DNA of 64,000 nucleotides. Origin: Archilochus colubris. Its lineage: Eukaryota; Chordata; Aves; Apodiformes; Trochilidae. The stretch lies in assembly GCA_023079485.1 (NCBI GenBank), contig CM041104.1, forward strand, positions 745,676-809,675, written 5' to 3'. The translations under genes and the position numbers were made by a program. A model generated the notes under the pieces. It had not been told where the DNA came from. It saw only the letters and a list, made by a program, of their open reading frames with translations, and did not search any database. Of this stretch, positions 12,631-24,885 are shown piece after piece; within the stretch, counting starts at the first letter, position 1; each line of letters opens with the position of its first letter.

Positions 12631-13525
12631 AGTATCCAGATGCTTGGAGCTAGAGGAATGATGTCTGCTCATCCCAGGCCTCCTCTTCTTCCTCCCCCTG
12701 GATGCAGGGGTGACCCTGCCAGCACCCCTCACCCACACTGGGCAGGCAGTCCCCTTGCTCAGCACCATGGGGACTCATGTTTGGACTCATTCAGGACATG
12801 TTAGTGGCCGAGTTACCTCCTGCAAGCTCCAGGCCTGGGCATTCCTCTGGCAAAGGATCAGGGACAGGGAGCTTGGAGACCACAGTGCCCTGAACAGCTA
12901 CAGCCAAAGCAGCAACAGTCTGAGCAGCTGCTGATTCCTGAGGTGCCTGAGGAGACACTCAGTGAGAACCCTTGCTCCACTTCCAGGAGCAGTGTGAATG
13001 GAGATGAACCCAGCACACCTTGGAAAGAACTCCAAAACAACTGCAACGCAAAACACCTGAGCTGTCCCCTGCTGTGGCTGCCACCCTGCAGTGCAGTTCC
13101 AGGTCACAGCAACACCCTCACAGGGTACAGTGAAACAGAGAACATCAGCTTTAGCCTTGCTTTTCTGTTTCCCATCCCATTACGTCTGTTACAGGCTCAT
13201 GTTCCAACTCAAACCTGGAAGCCAGAAGACAGCTTGTGCCTCCCTGGGAGTAGGAAGCCAGCAATGATTAATTTGAATTCCAAAACAAGAATTTTGCCAC
13301 AGCAGAAAGCAGCAAGAATAGGGCTTCTTCCCCAGGAGAGGGACAACCCAAAGCCAAGCACACCCTGTGCAAGCCATACCTCCAGCAGCAAGGCACAGGG
13401 GCTAAGCAGGGTGCCAGAGCTGGGTGCTGCTACCAGGACCCATCAATGGGCCCAGACAAGCAGAGCAATGAACCAGGGCTGGGGTCCATTTAAGGAGTCC
13501 AGCAAGGAGCAAAAGGACTATCATA
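12631..13525. other. Unassigned sequence between two CR1 fragments
   Basis: A 202-codon open frame (12943-13551, plus) crosses this stretch but enters the following CR1 and shows no domain. It is treated as chance. Nothing else recognised. Confidence 0.35.
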
Positions 13526-13767
13526 AAATGAGAGAGGGGAGATTGAGATGAGATCTTAGGAAGCAATTCTTTGTGAGGGTGCTGAGCCCCTGTCCCAGGG
13601 TGCCCAGAGAAGCTGTGGCTGCCCCATCCCTGGCAGTGTTCCAGCCCAGGTTGGATGGGGCTTGGAGCACCCTGGGCTGTGGGAGGTGTCCCTGAGCATG
13701 GCAGGGGTGGCACTGGGGGAGCTTTAAGGTCCCTTCCAACCCAGACCGGTCTGGGGTTCTGTGATTA
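13526..13767 (+). mobile_element. CR1 LINE, short 3' fragment
   Basis: Plus-strand CR1 ending at GGTTCTGTGATT (13767). It has the GGTGCCCAGAGAAGCTGTGG and TTGGATGGGGCTTGGAGC blocks typical of the subfamily also seen at 12412 and 43738. With the minus-strand fragment at 12412-12630 it forms an inverted pair about 1 kb apart. Confidence 0.88.
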
Positions 13768-16700
13768 ATAAGATGCAACTAAAGCCTATCCAGAAGATGG
13801 CACCCACCTGGAAGGGGATCCATGCAGAGACCCCCTGCCCAGAGCATCCATCTAGGTCTGTCCAGGAGTCCTACAGCACAGCTCAAGGAGAGGCCGAACT
13901 CCGTGGCTTGAGCTTAAAAGGGTCAGGAGGAGCTGTGGGCAGGGCCTGTGGGTGGGAAACACCAGGTGAACCTGGTCAGGGCCATTGGGGCCACCGGGGC
14001 CTCTGCCATTACCCAGCTGTGCTCAGGGCTGGGGTGACAGACACTTCCCTCTCCTCCTGCAGCACAGGCACAGCTCCAGCATCATCTGCACTCAGTGGGA
14101 TAGCAAAGACTTGTGGTTCAGTGTGGTCCAGAGCTGTGAAAATAGCAGTGAGAAAGGATTGCTGTGTCCTGGTCAATCCTTATCATATCTACACCTGCAG
14201 ACTCCCTCTATCCCCTGTATTCCTACCATAAACCCTAAAGAGCTGCTGGGTGGGAATAAAGGGTATGGGTACCTCCAGGGAGATGAAAGCACCCACCCAT
14301 AACCACAGCTGGGTTTAATACTTGGGGGAAAATCCCAAAGAATGTGTCTTAAGAGTGTTTCTCTAATTGTTTTGCTTTACAAGTGCCACAAATGCCAGAT
14401 GCCAACCAACCCCACATTGTGCTGGAGTTATCTGGAGAGCTGTCTCTGCTCCCAGAAGATTATTTAAAAAACCCAAGCCCAGCAAGTGCCATCTTAATGG
14501 AGATTTTTATTACGATTCTCTTTATCCTTAAAAGACTAAAAAATCCCCCAAGAACATCAAGAATTATGTTTGAATTGAGAAGTCTGCTTATAGCAAGCTC
14601 AATGCAGAACGTTCTGAATGCTCTGGGACAGCCCCACTCTGGTGTCCATCCACAGAGAGTTCTGAGCTACTGAAAGGGCAAAATTAATTCTTAAACTTAC
14701 TACACCAGCTTTAGCATTTTGATTTAAAATACTTGCTGAAAAGCTTTGAAGCAAGAATTAAAGTATAATTTAAGCAGGTTTTCTATTTCAAGGGAAGTCT
14801 ATTGAGATGTCTGTTAGTCTATGACTGTGCATAGGTTCTTTTCTTCCTGGCTCCCATATATTTAATAGATTTTTTTTTCCCCTTATTTTTTTGCTTTCAG
14901 TTTCCAAAATGCAAGGCTTTACATAATTAACTTCGAGTTTCAAAATGTCATATTTTCCTTCAGGATATGAAACTGGTTTTGTGCAGTGCATCTCAACATT
15001 CCTCCTGCTGAAGCAATGCAAAGCTGCAGTTAAAGTCTGTGGTTTTTCTCAGTGTGACAGCTGAAACGTTGCTGTGTTCCTTACACATTCTGTGTGAATA
15101 AAAGCAATTTAAGTCTTTTGTGACTGCTGAAAGCACCACGTCATTTTTCCTTGGGTTTTGTTACCTTTTGAAAATCCAGTCAAAGTTTGAAACTTGAAAG
15201 CAGTTCATGAAAGGCAGAAAAATAAGTATGTGTTTTGAATAATACATCCTGGGGAAAAAATGCAGGTGAAATTGTACCTGATTTATTAACAAAGTTGGCT
15301 TTTCTGGAATTTCCATGAAGCTGAAGAAAGAAAACCCTTGCTGATAGAGAGAGCTTTTTCAGCTCCTAAATCATAAAGCAAAACTACTTTAAAATAAAGT
15401 CTAGATTCATAAACTTCCAGGGATAGATTTTACCCATGCTGCAAACCTTCATTCCTTAACACAGACTGAAGTATTGACAGAAACTGAATTTTCCCTGCTA
15501 AAACTGGGACCTTTTAACGGGACAAGGATCATAAACATTGCTTATCAATATCCCCAAAGTGATGTTGTTGTATGCTCAGCATAGGCATCAGCTGTGGGTT
15601 TGTGTTTCAGCTGCCTGGGAAGCATGACAGATCTTTACTGTGTTGGGGAACTTCTAAATCCCATTTTCTGGAAAACTGCAAGCCAGAACGTGCTTCAGTT
15701 CTCACAGAAATACAGAGAATCCTCCCCAGTGGGTCTGTGGTGTGAAGGATCCCCCACTGGTGTTTCTATGTGGGAGCACAGCTTTGGAAAGCCAAGTGAT
15801 AAACTCAAGCCCATGTCTTAAAAATCTGTGCTTGACTTTACAGACTCCAGATGGGAGAACTGGCTGCAGTAATGTGTCCTGCAGCTTTGAAACAAGTCTT
15901 TTTATTATTATTATTATAAGCTCATGTATATTGTAATTATTAAAGCTTTTTAAATTATTATTTCATTGTTTAGTCAATTAAAAATGGGGAGGTTTTTTTG
16001 TATCTGTGCTTGTCCGCATTACAACCCAAATCAACATCTTCCCAGTCCCTTTGTAGGCAAAACCTCACCCTGAGTGTCCTCGTCCTGCCCACCTCCCCCT
16101 CCTCATCCCCATCCCTGTCCCCATTTCCATCCCAGCAGGCAGGGAAAACGTTTGCCCTTGCGCTTGGGGTTTTTGCCATTGTTTCAGATTAATGCTTGAG
16201 AAGTGATATCAGAGTTTTGCCAGCACAGCCCAATGAGCAAACCCTACTCACATCTATGTTGGACATTATTTCAGCAATATTTTATCCAATTTTATCCACA
16301 GCATTAATTTCAAGAGCAGAAGCAAGATTTGTTTTTTCTTTTTTTTTTCTCCTTTTGCAGAATTATCAGCAAAATATATTTGAAAAGTAGGCCTACTGTG
16401 ACAAGGGAAGACAAAAAGAAAGTTTGAGTGAATGTATTTGTGAGATCTCAGAATCTGCAAACCCAGCAGAAGTTTAGAACTGGGCCAATTTGCCCTTAAA
16501 ACTGCCCAGGCTAAAGCTTCTGGGAAGGAACTGGAGGGAAATACTGTGGCAAGATCTTCCACAAACTACTGAAATTCACTGCAAATTATACACTGTGGAA
16601 ACCAAATTCACTGTCAGACTTGGCAAAAGGAGAGGAGGTGGATATGTCAGGACATCAGGCTCTAGGAAATAAGTTGCCTTTCAACACTTCTTGATGCAAC

Positions 16701-17097
16701 ACTTTGACTCCTTCACACCCTGTGTACCTCAAACAGAAGTGCTGAAGGGTCGAGGCAGCAGGAAGGAATGCCTAGAGGTATTTAGTCACTTACCTGAATA
16801 TTCCTTTGTGATTTACCCTATCACAGATTGGCTCCTCTCCTCCCTGCCTTTTTGTTGTTTTGTTTTGGTTTTTGTTTTTTTTTTTTTCCCAGAGAAATAT
16901 AAAATCTGTATTTCACGTCATTCTAGGAAAGAGTTTGTGGTACAAACACATTGAAAAAAATTGGTTTTCTATTTTGATGTTAAATAGGAATTATAAATTT
17001 ATCTTGAACATCCACTGTGATATGGGGTCTGGTGCAAAGCTGGTTACAAAGCTTTGCTCCCAATGGCAACTGAAGCCTCAGGGTCTGCCCACATTTG
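13768..17097. other. 3.3 kb with no recognised gene
   Basis: AT-rich, intron-like DNA. A short (TTA)n run occurs at 15900-15918, and T-tracts at 16330-16352 and 16870-16890. No exon, RNA gene or repeat family that I can support. Confidence 0.4.
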
Positions 17098-17573
17098 GGA
17101 AGGAAGGAAGGAAGGAAGGAAGGAAGGAAGGAAGGAAGGAAGGAAGGAAGGAAGGAAGGAAGGAAGGAAGGAAGGAAGGAAGAGGAAGGAAGGAAGGAAG
17201 GAAGGAAGGAAGGAAGGAAGGAAGGAAGGAAGGAAGGAAGGAAGGAAGGAAGGAAGGAAGGAAGGAAGGAAGGAAGGAAGGAAGGAAGGAAGGAAGGAAG
17301 GAAGGAAGGAAGGAAGGAAGGAAGGAAGGAAGGAAGGAAGGAAGGAAGGAAGGAAGGAAGGAAGGAAGGAAGGAAGGAAGGAAGGAAGGAAGGAAGGAAG
17401 GAAGGAAGGAAGGAAGGAAGGAAGGAAGGAAGGAAGGAAGGAAGGAAGGAAGGAAGGAAGGAAGGAAGGAAGGGAAGAAGGAAGGAAGGAAGGAAGGAAG
17501 GAAGGAAGGAAGGAAGGAAGGAAGGAAGGAAGGAAGGAAGGAAGGAAGGAAGGAAGGAAGGAAGGAAGGAAGG
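17098..17573 (+). repeat. (GGAA)n microsatellite, about 119 units
   Basis: This is 476 bases of tandem GGAA with only two interruptions, AAGAGGAA near 17180 and GGGAAGAAGG near 17472. The tetranucleotide gives long open frames in all phases on both strands; these are artefacts of the repeat and not genes. GGAA is the core of ETS-family binding sites, and long GGAA arrays can act as enhancers where such factors are present. No evidence here shows such activity. The tract is likely to be length-polymorphic. Confidence 0.99.
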
Positions 17574-18196
17574 GGCCCAAGACAAACCATGTTTTCTCCA
17601 CTAATGAAACTTCCAGGACTAATGATGTGGGGGTTGTTATTCAATAAAATGGAGAAGATGTGGTGGTGACTGATGGCAGGAGAAGAACATTTTGCTTGAA
17701 GAATAGAAGATAAAGAATAAGTGATTCAGTTCAATGTCTCTGCTCTGGTCCCCAGCTTCCTCTGAGCTGACTCTGAGGCAGACCTGGGGCACACCGGCAG
17801 CTCTGGTGTTTGATGAACCTCCAGATGGGAACACAGGAGCTTTCTCGTCTTTAATTTTTTGCACATGGCCTTTAGAGGTTGCCTGCAATCCTCACACACG
17901 TTGTGCCCCTGGCTCCTCCCCAGTTCAGCCCAGCAGAGAAATTCAAAAAGCTGAAACCACACTGGGAGTTCCTGACACACTTTTCCACAAAGAATCCTCT
18001 CTGTAGTAATGAATGCTGAAAAGTTTCCTGCTCTGAACAGCAAAGTCAGATTAACAAATCCTGGCCTGAACTTAGCCCTGGTGCAGGTTGGCATCTTTCA
18101 CCTTGATTGAGTTGGTACAAATTGACCCTGTTAGGGAACCAGGTATCAACCCTGGGCATCCCACAAGGTCCTCATCTGCATCCAAGCCATGAACAG
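17574..18196. other. Unassigned sequence
   Basis: Non-repetitive DNA right of the GGAA array with no recognised exon or element. Confidence 0.35.
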
Positions 18197-18485
18197 GTCA
18201 CAGAGTCCCAGAACCCCAGACATGGGTTGGGAGGGACCTTAAAGCTCCCCCAGTGCCACCCCTGCCATGGTCAGGGACACCTCCCACAGCCCAGGGTGCT
18301 CCAAGCCCCATCCAACCTGGGCTGGAACACTGCCAGGGATGGGGCAGCCACAGCTTCTCTGGGCACCCTGGGACAGGGGCTCAGCACCCTCACAACAAAG
18401 AATTTCTCCCTAGTATCTTATCCCAATCTCCCCTCCTTCAGCTTGAAACCATTTCCTCTCATCCCATCTCTCCATGTCCTTACAT
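18197..18485 (-). mobile_element. CR1 LINE, 3' fragment
   Basis: Minus-strand CR1 of the CTTAAAGCTCCCCCAGTGCC subfamily. Its 3' end is at 18197 (TCACAGAGTCCCAGAACCCC in plus orientation), and it extends past the GGGCACCCTGGGACAGGGGC block to about 18485. Confidence 0.88.
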
Positions 18486-19867
18486 ACCTCATGCTCACCA
18501 GAACAGTTCAGGAATCCCTTCTCTGTTCTACGTAAATTTTGTGGTCTAGACAAAGATTTAAAAACACTCAGAGGTTTTAGATGGTGGTTGAGGTTTATAG
18601 CCAGGTCTGAGCCAATGCTGGTTGCTTTAGCAACACCAGCTGCAGAAATGAGCCAAACCATAGAGAATAATGGAGTTACAATTTGTCATGGGAACTTCAT
18701 TTTCCTGGAGATTACTGAGTATTGCACCAGTAGAAGGGCACGTGGAAACAAAAACACTCTCAAGTTTTGCTCATATGTCCATAACCCTGTTCTTTCCTGC
18801 TGGAGGCAATGCATGCTGTCTCTAGCCTGTAAGATGCCAAACACTGCAGAGACATCAGCGTGAGCAGGCTGGGAGCTGCTGAGGAGCTGCCTTCCACCAG
18901 CAGTGACAAGGACTGTATCAGATATAGCCTGAATGCTGAGTGTAAAGATAAATACAATCAGAGGCATCCCAGCACACTAAAAATCACCCCTAATTTTTCG
19001 TTATTGAAAGAAAACAGAAAAATGGTCAATGTGACATGGCAAATTGTTTCCCAGCTTGTGACAAACCACTTCTAAGCATTTTCAAACAAAATCTTTCAAA
19101 TAAAAAGAAGACACAGTGACTTATTTCCTCAGAACTGGAGTATGGATTTTTATCTTCCCACTTATCTTAATGACAGACATCACAGGATGCAGAGGTTCCA
19201 GTTCTGGACACCCCAAACAGCTGCTTGGTGCCTCAAATAGCAAAGGAGTGGAAAAGATTCAGCCCTGGGTACTGTCCTGAGCTGATCAGCCTCTGGCCTC
19301 ACCTTGGGATTCCTGCAGAGCAAGGGGGGCAGGAGCACGCAGCAACAAACCCCTTCCCAGCACTGAAAAATTACTGAGTTCTGACAGCTAGAGAAAGTAT
19401 TTTTTAAAAAGCCAACACAGATTTTGCAGAGAGAACTCCTGCCCCAGGAATCTAAAAATGTAAAGCCACTGACAGGCACAGATAAAGGTCAGCTGTTGAC
19501 TTACAACAGATTTTTTATCTTTCTTTAAATGCATCTTTCAGCAGTGCCTGTATGAAGGCACTGAACAAACTGAGCTGCCACGGGACAGGAATGAAGTGCA
19601 AGACTGGGCCCTCGTCTTGTACCAAGGGTTGCTTAAAGGGTAGAAAAGATTGTTTGCTTCCACGAAGGAAAGAGAAAAGTCCAGATGGACTTAAAGGATG
19701 CCCATAGTTGCTAGCTGATATCTGGCCCTCTCCCAGGTTACCTATGACAAAGATTGTTGAAGCAGTCAGAAAGTGTCTGACCCAGGGAGCGAGATGGAGG
19801 AAAGCTGGAAAAAAAGCAACACAAAGTTACATGGGCAAGGAAGAGCAGAAAAAACCAGAACAGAGAT
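18486..19867. other. Unassigned sequence
   Basis: No gene or element recognised. The longest frames (129 codons or fewer) have no family resemblance. Confidence 0.35.
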
Positions 19868-20162
19868 CATAGAATCATAGAATTGGCTGGGTTGGAAGGG
19901 ACCTCAGAGATCATCGAGTCCAACCCTTGATCCACTCCCCTCGTGGTTCCCAGCCCATGGCACTCAGTGCCACATCCAGGCTCTTTTTAAATATCTCCAG
20001 ACACGGAGAATCCACCACTTCCCTGGGCAGCCCATTCCAATGCTTGATCACTCTCTCCATAAAGAAATTCTTTCTAATATCTAACCTAAACTTTCCCTGG
20101 AACAACTTAAGACCCTGCCCTCTTGTCTTGTTGAAAGTCGTTTAGCAAAAGAGCCCAACCCA
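19868..20162 (-). mobile_element. CR1 LINE, 3' fragment
   Basis: Minus-strand CR1, AATTGG-type 3' end at 19868. It is 5'-truncated near 20162 at a CCCAACCC run, shorter than the related copies at 130 and 5556. Confidence 0.93.
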
Positions 20163-20375
20163 AGAGATGATCAGGTATCACACAGCCCAAAGCACATCAC
20201 GTATGATCTGAGGTTATGACCCCCTTGCTCTTGGTCAGCCTGGAAGTGACCAGGCAGCTGGACAAGGGCACTGGGGAGGCCTTCAAACTGAGAGGATTCT
20301 CTTCTTTTCTAGGTTAGTTTATTCTGGAAAGTGCCCAATGGGAAAGGGCCTGGGGGGGTTGGTGTGAAGCTGATC

Positions 20376-20998
20376 CAGAGTGTGCCCAGGTAACCAGGAA
20401 GGCCACCAGGATCCTGTCTGGGATCATCCCTGGTGTGGGCAGAGGAGCAGGGCAGGGATTGTCCCCTGTGCTGGGCACTGCTGAGCTCACACCTCAAACC
20501 CTGGGCTCAGTTCTGGGCCCCTCAGGACAAGAAGGACATTGAGGGGATGGAGAGTGTCCAGAGGAGGGAAATGGAGCTGGGGAAGGGTCTGGAGCACAAA
20601 GTCTGCCCAGGAGGGGCTGAGGGCCCTGGGGGTGTTGATCCTGGAGCAGAGGAGGCTGAGGGGAGACCTTCTGGATCTCTGCAACCCCCTGAGAGGAGGT
20701 TGGAGCCGGGTTGGGTCGGGCTCTGCTCCCAAGGAACAAGGGATGGGATGAGAGGAAATGGTGTAAAGTTGCCCACGGGAGTTTTAGATTGGATATTGAG
20801 AAATTATTTTTCTAGTTGCCAGGTCCTGGCCCAGGCTGCCCAGGGCAGGGCTGGAGTCCCCATCATCCCTGGAGGGATTTAAAAGCCCTGGAGATGTGGT
20901 GCTGAGGGAGATGGGGCAGTGGTGGCCTTGGCAGGGATGGGGGAATGATTCAGCTCAATGATCTTCAAGGTCTTTTCCAAACTAAATGATTCTCTGGT
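20376..20998 (+). mobile_element. CR1 LINE, older 3' fragment
   Basis: Plus-strand CR1 beginning in the C-terminal coding part (GTGCCCAGGTAACCAGGAAGG), passing the GGGCTCAGTTCTGGGCCCCTC block and ending at AATGATTCTCTGG. It is clearly more diverged than the young copies. It faces the minus-strand copy at 19868-20162. Confidence 0.85.
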
Positions 20999-22020
20999 TC
21001 AAATAAACCTAAAATAATGTGGAAAGATTACATAAATTAAAAACAGAAATAAGCAGAACACATACAGTCCCTTCTGAGAACTTTCAGTCTGATGCAGATT
21101 GAAATAGTTAGCAGGACTTTTAACAAAAGTGTTGACAGAAATAAAGAAAATTTATACAAGGGACCTTTTTATTTAGTTACAATTGTGTCCAGGGAACAAG
21201 CAACCTCAAAACTTGCTTGAATTTCAGAAATTAGACCTTCATATGAATACCATCCCCATAGACAGCTCTGCCAATAGCCCATTCAGCCTCAGAGTGATGA
21301 TAACTTAGTTTCATTTGGTATTGCTTCAAGATGCCATCAAATACAGCAAGAGCAGAGGAACACACAGCCCAGATTGCAGCTCCCAGCTGAGCTGCCATGG
21401 CTATGAGCTGAATGCTGCCCACATCCACCAGAGCCCTTTGCAGAGCTCTGACTCCAGTCTGACTCCAGTCCTGCCCTGATCCTGGGGCACAGCCTGAGGG
21501 GCAGTCAGGGGTTGGGGTACAGGAGCATCAAGGGGGCTCCTGGAACGTGTCCCTGAGTGCACTTTGGGTTGGAATAGACCCGGTGGCTGCCAACAGAAAC
21601 CCAAGGGTGAGCAATGGGGTCTGAGAGATCTGCTGACCAAAGACACCAGTGCTGGTGCCCAGCTCCCTTCACAGGGACACAGAGCATACAGAGGAGTTCC
21701 TGGCAGGACCGCTGGGTCTGCAGTGGATCCAGACACGTACCTGCAGTAAGACAGATGTTACACCATGGATACTCTGTGGTTCTTCCTTTGTCTTTCAGCA
21801 GCTTGTAAATTCCTGTTCAGAACTGTTCAGAGCTTTGGTTACCCATTGTCTGCATGAGCTGCACACCAGTAACCAGGAGGAAAACATGCAGCCTGCACCC
21901 AGCTCACTCTGGTTCCTGTTCAGCTTTCCCTTCCCTCCCCTCTAACTCAGATCTGTAACCAGAGCAAAAGCTTCACACACTGGTCACATCATTGCACACC
22001 CATGGGGCAGCACTTACACA
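20999..22020. other. Unassigned sequence
   Basis: No gene or element recognised between the CR1 copy and the CA-rich microsatellite. Confidence 0.35.
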
Positions 22021-22175
22021 CCTGACACACAGCTGACACACACACCTACACCTCACACACACCTCACACACACACCTCTCACACACACACCTCACACACA
22101 CACCCTCTCTCACACACACACACACACCCCTCTCACACACACACACACACACACCTCACACACACACACACACCC

Positions 22176-22214
<39 letters not shown>

Positions 22215-22263
22215 CACACACAGACACAGACACACCTCACACACCTCACACACACACACACCC

Positions 22264-22297
<34 letters not shown>

Positions 22298-22409
22298 TCA
22301 CACACAGACACACAGACACACACACACCTCACACACACACACCTCACACACACACACCACACACACCTCACACACACACACAGACCTCACACACACACAC
22401 ACACCTCAC
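22021..22409. repeat. Compound CA-rich microsatellite
   Basis: About 390 bases of (CA)n broken repeatedly by CTCACA and CCCCTCTCTCTCACA variants, giving a higher-order pattern of CA runs separated by CCTC. It contains no G except in a few CAGACA interruptions. The cysteine/valine-rich frames on the opposite strand are artefacts. Confidence 0.98.
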
Positions 22410-22683
22410 TCCAGCAGGCAGTTATCCTCCCATCACCTCTCCCTGACCAGAGCTTCCCAACTTTACATCCATGTGAGACACCTCAGTGCTGGGATCTGTT
22501 CCCTGCTCCTTGTGTCACCCGCTCTGTTACAGCCCCAGGAGCAGCTGGAGGCAAAGGACAGGTCACCTCCTGAGGGGTTTGCTCATTCCCTTCCCTTTAA
22601 TCCAACTCCTCCTGCCCCTTGGGGACAGCACAGGTTGGGAAGGGAGCCGGGCTGAATCCTGAGCTGCTCTTGGGCTCTTACAA

Positions 22684-23090
22684 CCATCAGTGTGCCCAGT
22701 TCTGGACTCCCCAACACCAGAAGGACACAGAGCTCCTGGAAGGTGTCCAGAGGAGGCACTGAAATGCTCAGAGGGCTGAGCACCTCCCTGGGAAGCCAGG
22801 CTGAGGGATTGGGGTTGTTCAGCCTGGAGAAGAGGAGGCTCCCAGGTGAGCTCAGAGCAACCTTCCAATATCTGAAGGGGCTACAAGAAAGCTGGGGGAG
22901 GGCTTTGGACACGGGGGGGGAGGGAGAGGACAAGGGGAATGGGTTAAAACTTGGAGAGGGGAGATTGAGGTTGGAGATGGGGAGGAAATTCTTTCCAGTT
23001 AGGGTGGTGAAACACTGGAACAGGTTGCCCAGGGAAGGTGTGGATGATCCCTTCTTGAACGTGGTGAAAGTCAGATTGGATGGGGGTTGG
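22684..23090 (+). mobile_element. CR1 LINE, 3' fragment
   Basis: Plus-strand CR1 (CAGTTCTGGACTCCCCAACACC, then AAGCTGGGGGAGGGCTTTGG and AACAGGTTGCCCAGGG blocks). It is cut off at about 23090 without the 3' ATTCTATG repeats. Its truncated end abuts a 14-bp word and then a minus-strand CR1, so 23090 is a rearrangement or insertion breakpoint. Confidence 0.83.
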
Positions 23091-23103
23091 CCTCTCTCCA
23101 TTC

Positions 23104-24529
23104 ATAGAATCATAGAATCGGCTGGGTTGGAAAGGACCTCTGAGATCCTCAAGTTCAACCCTTGATCCACTCCCCCCGTGGTTCCCAGCCCATGGCACTC
23201 AGTGCCACATCCAGGCTCTTTGGAAAGATCTCCAGACACGGAGAATCCACTACTTCCCTGGGCAGCCCATTCCAATGCCTGATCACCCTCTCCAGAAAGA
23301 AATTCTTTCTCATCTCCAACCTAAACCTCCCCTGGCACAACTTGAGACCCTGCCCTCTTGTCTTGCTGAGAGTTGCCTGGGAAAAGAGCCCAACCCCCCC
23401 CTGGCTCCAACCTCCTTTCAGGGAGTTGGAGAGAGTGATGAGGTCTCCCCTGAGCCTCCTCTTCTCCAGCCTCAACACCCCCAGCTCCCTCAGCCTCTCC
23501 TCACAGGATTTGTGCTGGATCCCTTCACCAGCCTCGTTGCTCTCCTTTGGACCTGCTCCAGCACCTCAATCTCCTTCCTGAGCTGAGGGGCCCAGAACTG
23601 GACACAGGACTCAAGCTGTGGCCTCACCAGGGCTGAGCACAGGGGCAGAATCCCTTCCCTGGACCTGCTGGCCACGCTGTTCCTGAGCCAGCCCAGGATG
23701 CCATTGGCCTTCTTGGCCACCTGGGCACACTGCTGGCTCATGGTCACCTTCCTGGCAATCCAGACTCCCAGGTCCCTTTCTGACACTCTGTGCCCAGCCT
23801 GGAGCTCCCCATGGGGTTGTTGTGGCCAAAGTGCAGGACCCGGCACTTGGAATGTTGAACCTCATCCCCTTGGGATCAGCCCAACTCTCCAGTCTGTCCA
23901 GGTCCCTCTGCAGAGCCCTCCTGCCTTCCAGCTGATCCACACTCCCCCCCAGCTTGGTGTCATCTGTGAATTTGCTGATGATGGACTCAATCCCCTCATC
24001 TAAATCATCTATAAAGATATTAAACAGAACTGGGCCCAACACTGATCCCTGGGGGACACCACTAGTGACCGGCCACCAACTGGATCAGCCCCGTTCAGCA
24101 CCACTCTCTGGGCCCGGCCCTCCAGCCAGTTCTTAACCCAGCACAGGGTGCTCCTGTCCAAGCTGTGGCCTGACAGCTTTTTCAGGAGAATCCTGGGGGA
24201 GATGGTGTCAAAGGCCTTGCTGAAGTCCAGGCAGACCACATCCACAGCCTTCCCCTCATCCCCCAGGCAGTCACCTGATGATAAAAGGAGCTCAGGTTGG
24301 TCAGACAGGACCTGCCCTTCCTAACCCCGTGCTGGCTGGGTCTGATCCCTTGTCCATCCTGCAGGAGCTGTGTGATTGCCCCCAGGATGAGCTGCTCCAT
24401 AACCCTGCCAGGCACTGAGGTCAGGCTGACAGGCCTGGAGTTTCCCGGGTTCTCATTCTGGCCCTTTTTGTGGATTGGTGTGACATTCCCCAGCTTCCAA
24501 TCATCTGGGATGTCCCCAGTGAGCCAGGA
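23104..24529 (-). mobile_element. CR1 LINE with reverse-transcriptase coding region
   Basis: This is one of the longest CR1 pieces here. In minus orientation it runs from about 24529 to a 3' end at 23104. The coding part holds reverse-transcriptase blocks: VTPIHKKG at about 24470, then the LDFSKAFDT palm motif A at about 24200-24230 (aspartate present), and further motifs towards 23611. CR1 ORF2 encodes the endonuclease and reverse transcriptase that copy the element into new sites. The 5' end (endonuclease) is missing, so the copy is dead. Frameshifts split the frame (24730-24182, 24245-24009, 24042-23611, 23846-23490). Its 24305-24529 segment is repeated at 25005-25229. Confidence 0.93.
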
Positions 24530-24646
24530 GGGGGGTGTTTGGTTTTTGTGGGTGGGGGTTGGGTGGGGTGGTTGTTGTTTTTTGTTGTGTGGGTGGTGTT
24601 GTTGGGGTGTTGGGGTGGTGTGGGTTTGGTTTTGTGGGTTGGGGTG
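24530..24646 (+). repeat. 117-nt tract of only G and T
   Basis: Every base from 24530 to 24646 is G or T: irregular runs of GGG/GGGG separated by T, TT or TTTTT, with no simple unit. Both flanks are normal mixed sequence (CR1 on the left, a low-copy segment on the right). Many G-runs of three or more make G-quadruplex formation plausible on this strand. It replaces the 30601-30847 stretch that lies in the corresponding place at the second copy of this locus. Confidence 0.97.
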
Positions 24647-24885
24647 AAACAAAGTGCAACCTGAAGAATAAAAAGGCCAAACTTTTACTTGGTCTCCCTT
24701 GTTGCCTGAAGGTGCTTCAGAGACTGACAAAGAAATGCCATGGGCGGAATTCCTGTGTCAGTTGTTTCTCAGAGAAAACCTCAGAGGATACATAGAAGGA
24801 GATGGAGAAGGAAAGAAGACAAAGCAGCAGCTCTAGGATTATTTTCCTTCCTTTTGTCTAGAAGGGTTTTTTAAATACAGGACCT
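24647..24885 (+). repeat. Low-copy duplicated segment, copy A
   Basis: Non-CR1 sequence starting AAACAAAGTGCAACCTGAAG. It is nearly identical to 30848-31075 over about 227 bases (one 1-base indel near 24746 and a few substitutions at the right end). Its function is not recognised; it could be part of an LTR or the 3' flank of a duplicated gene. Its right half is included in the 128-bp tandem duplication. Confidence 0.9.

Noticed and set aside
12943..13551. 202-codon plus-strand open frame
   Set aside because: It runs into a CR1 fragment and shows no family resemblance.
17044..17669. Long open frames in every phase over the GGAA array (up to 269 codons)
   Set aside because: A stop-free tetranucleotide repeat gives such frames automatically. 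The repetitive GRKE or FLPS products are artefacts.
22110..22325. Cysteine/valine-rich 71-codon frame on the minus strand
   Set aside because: It is the translation of the CA microsatellite.
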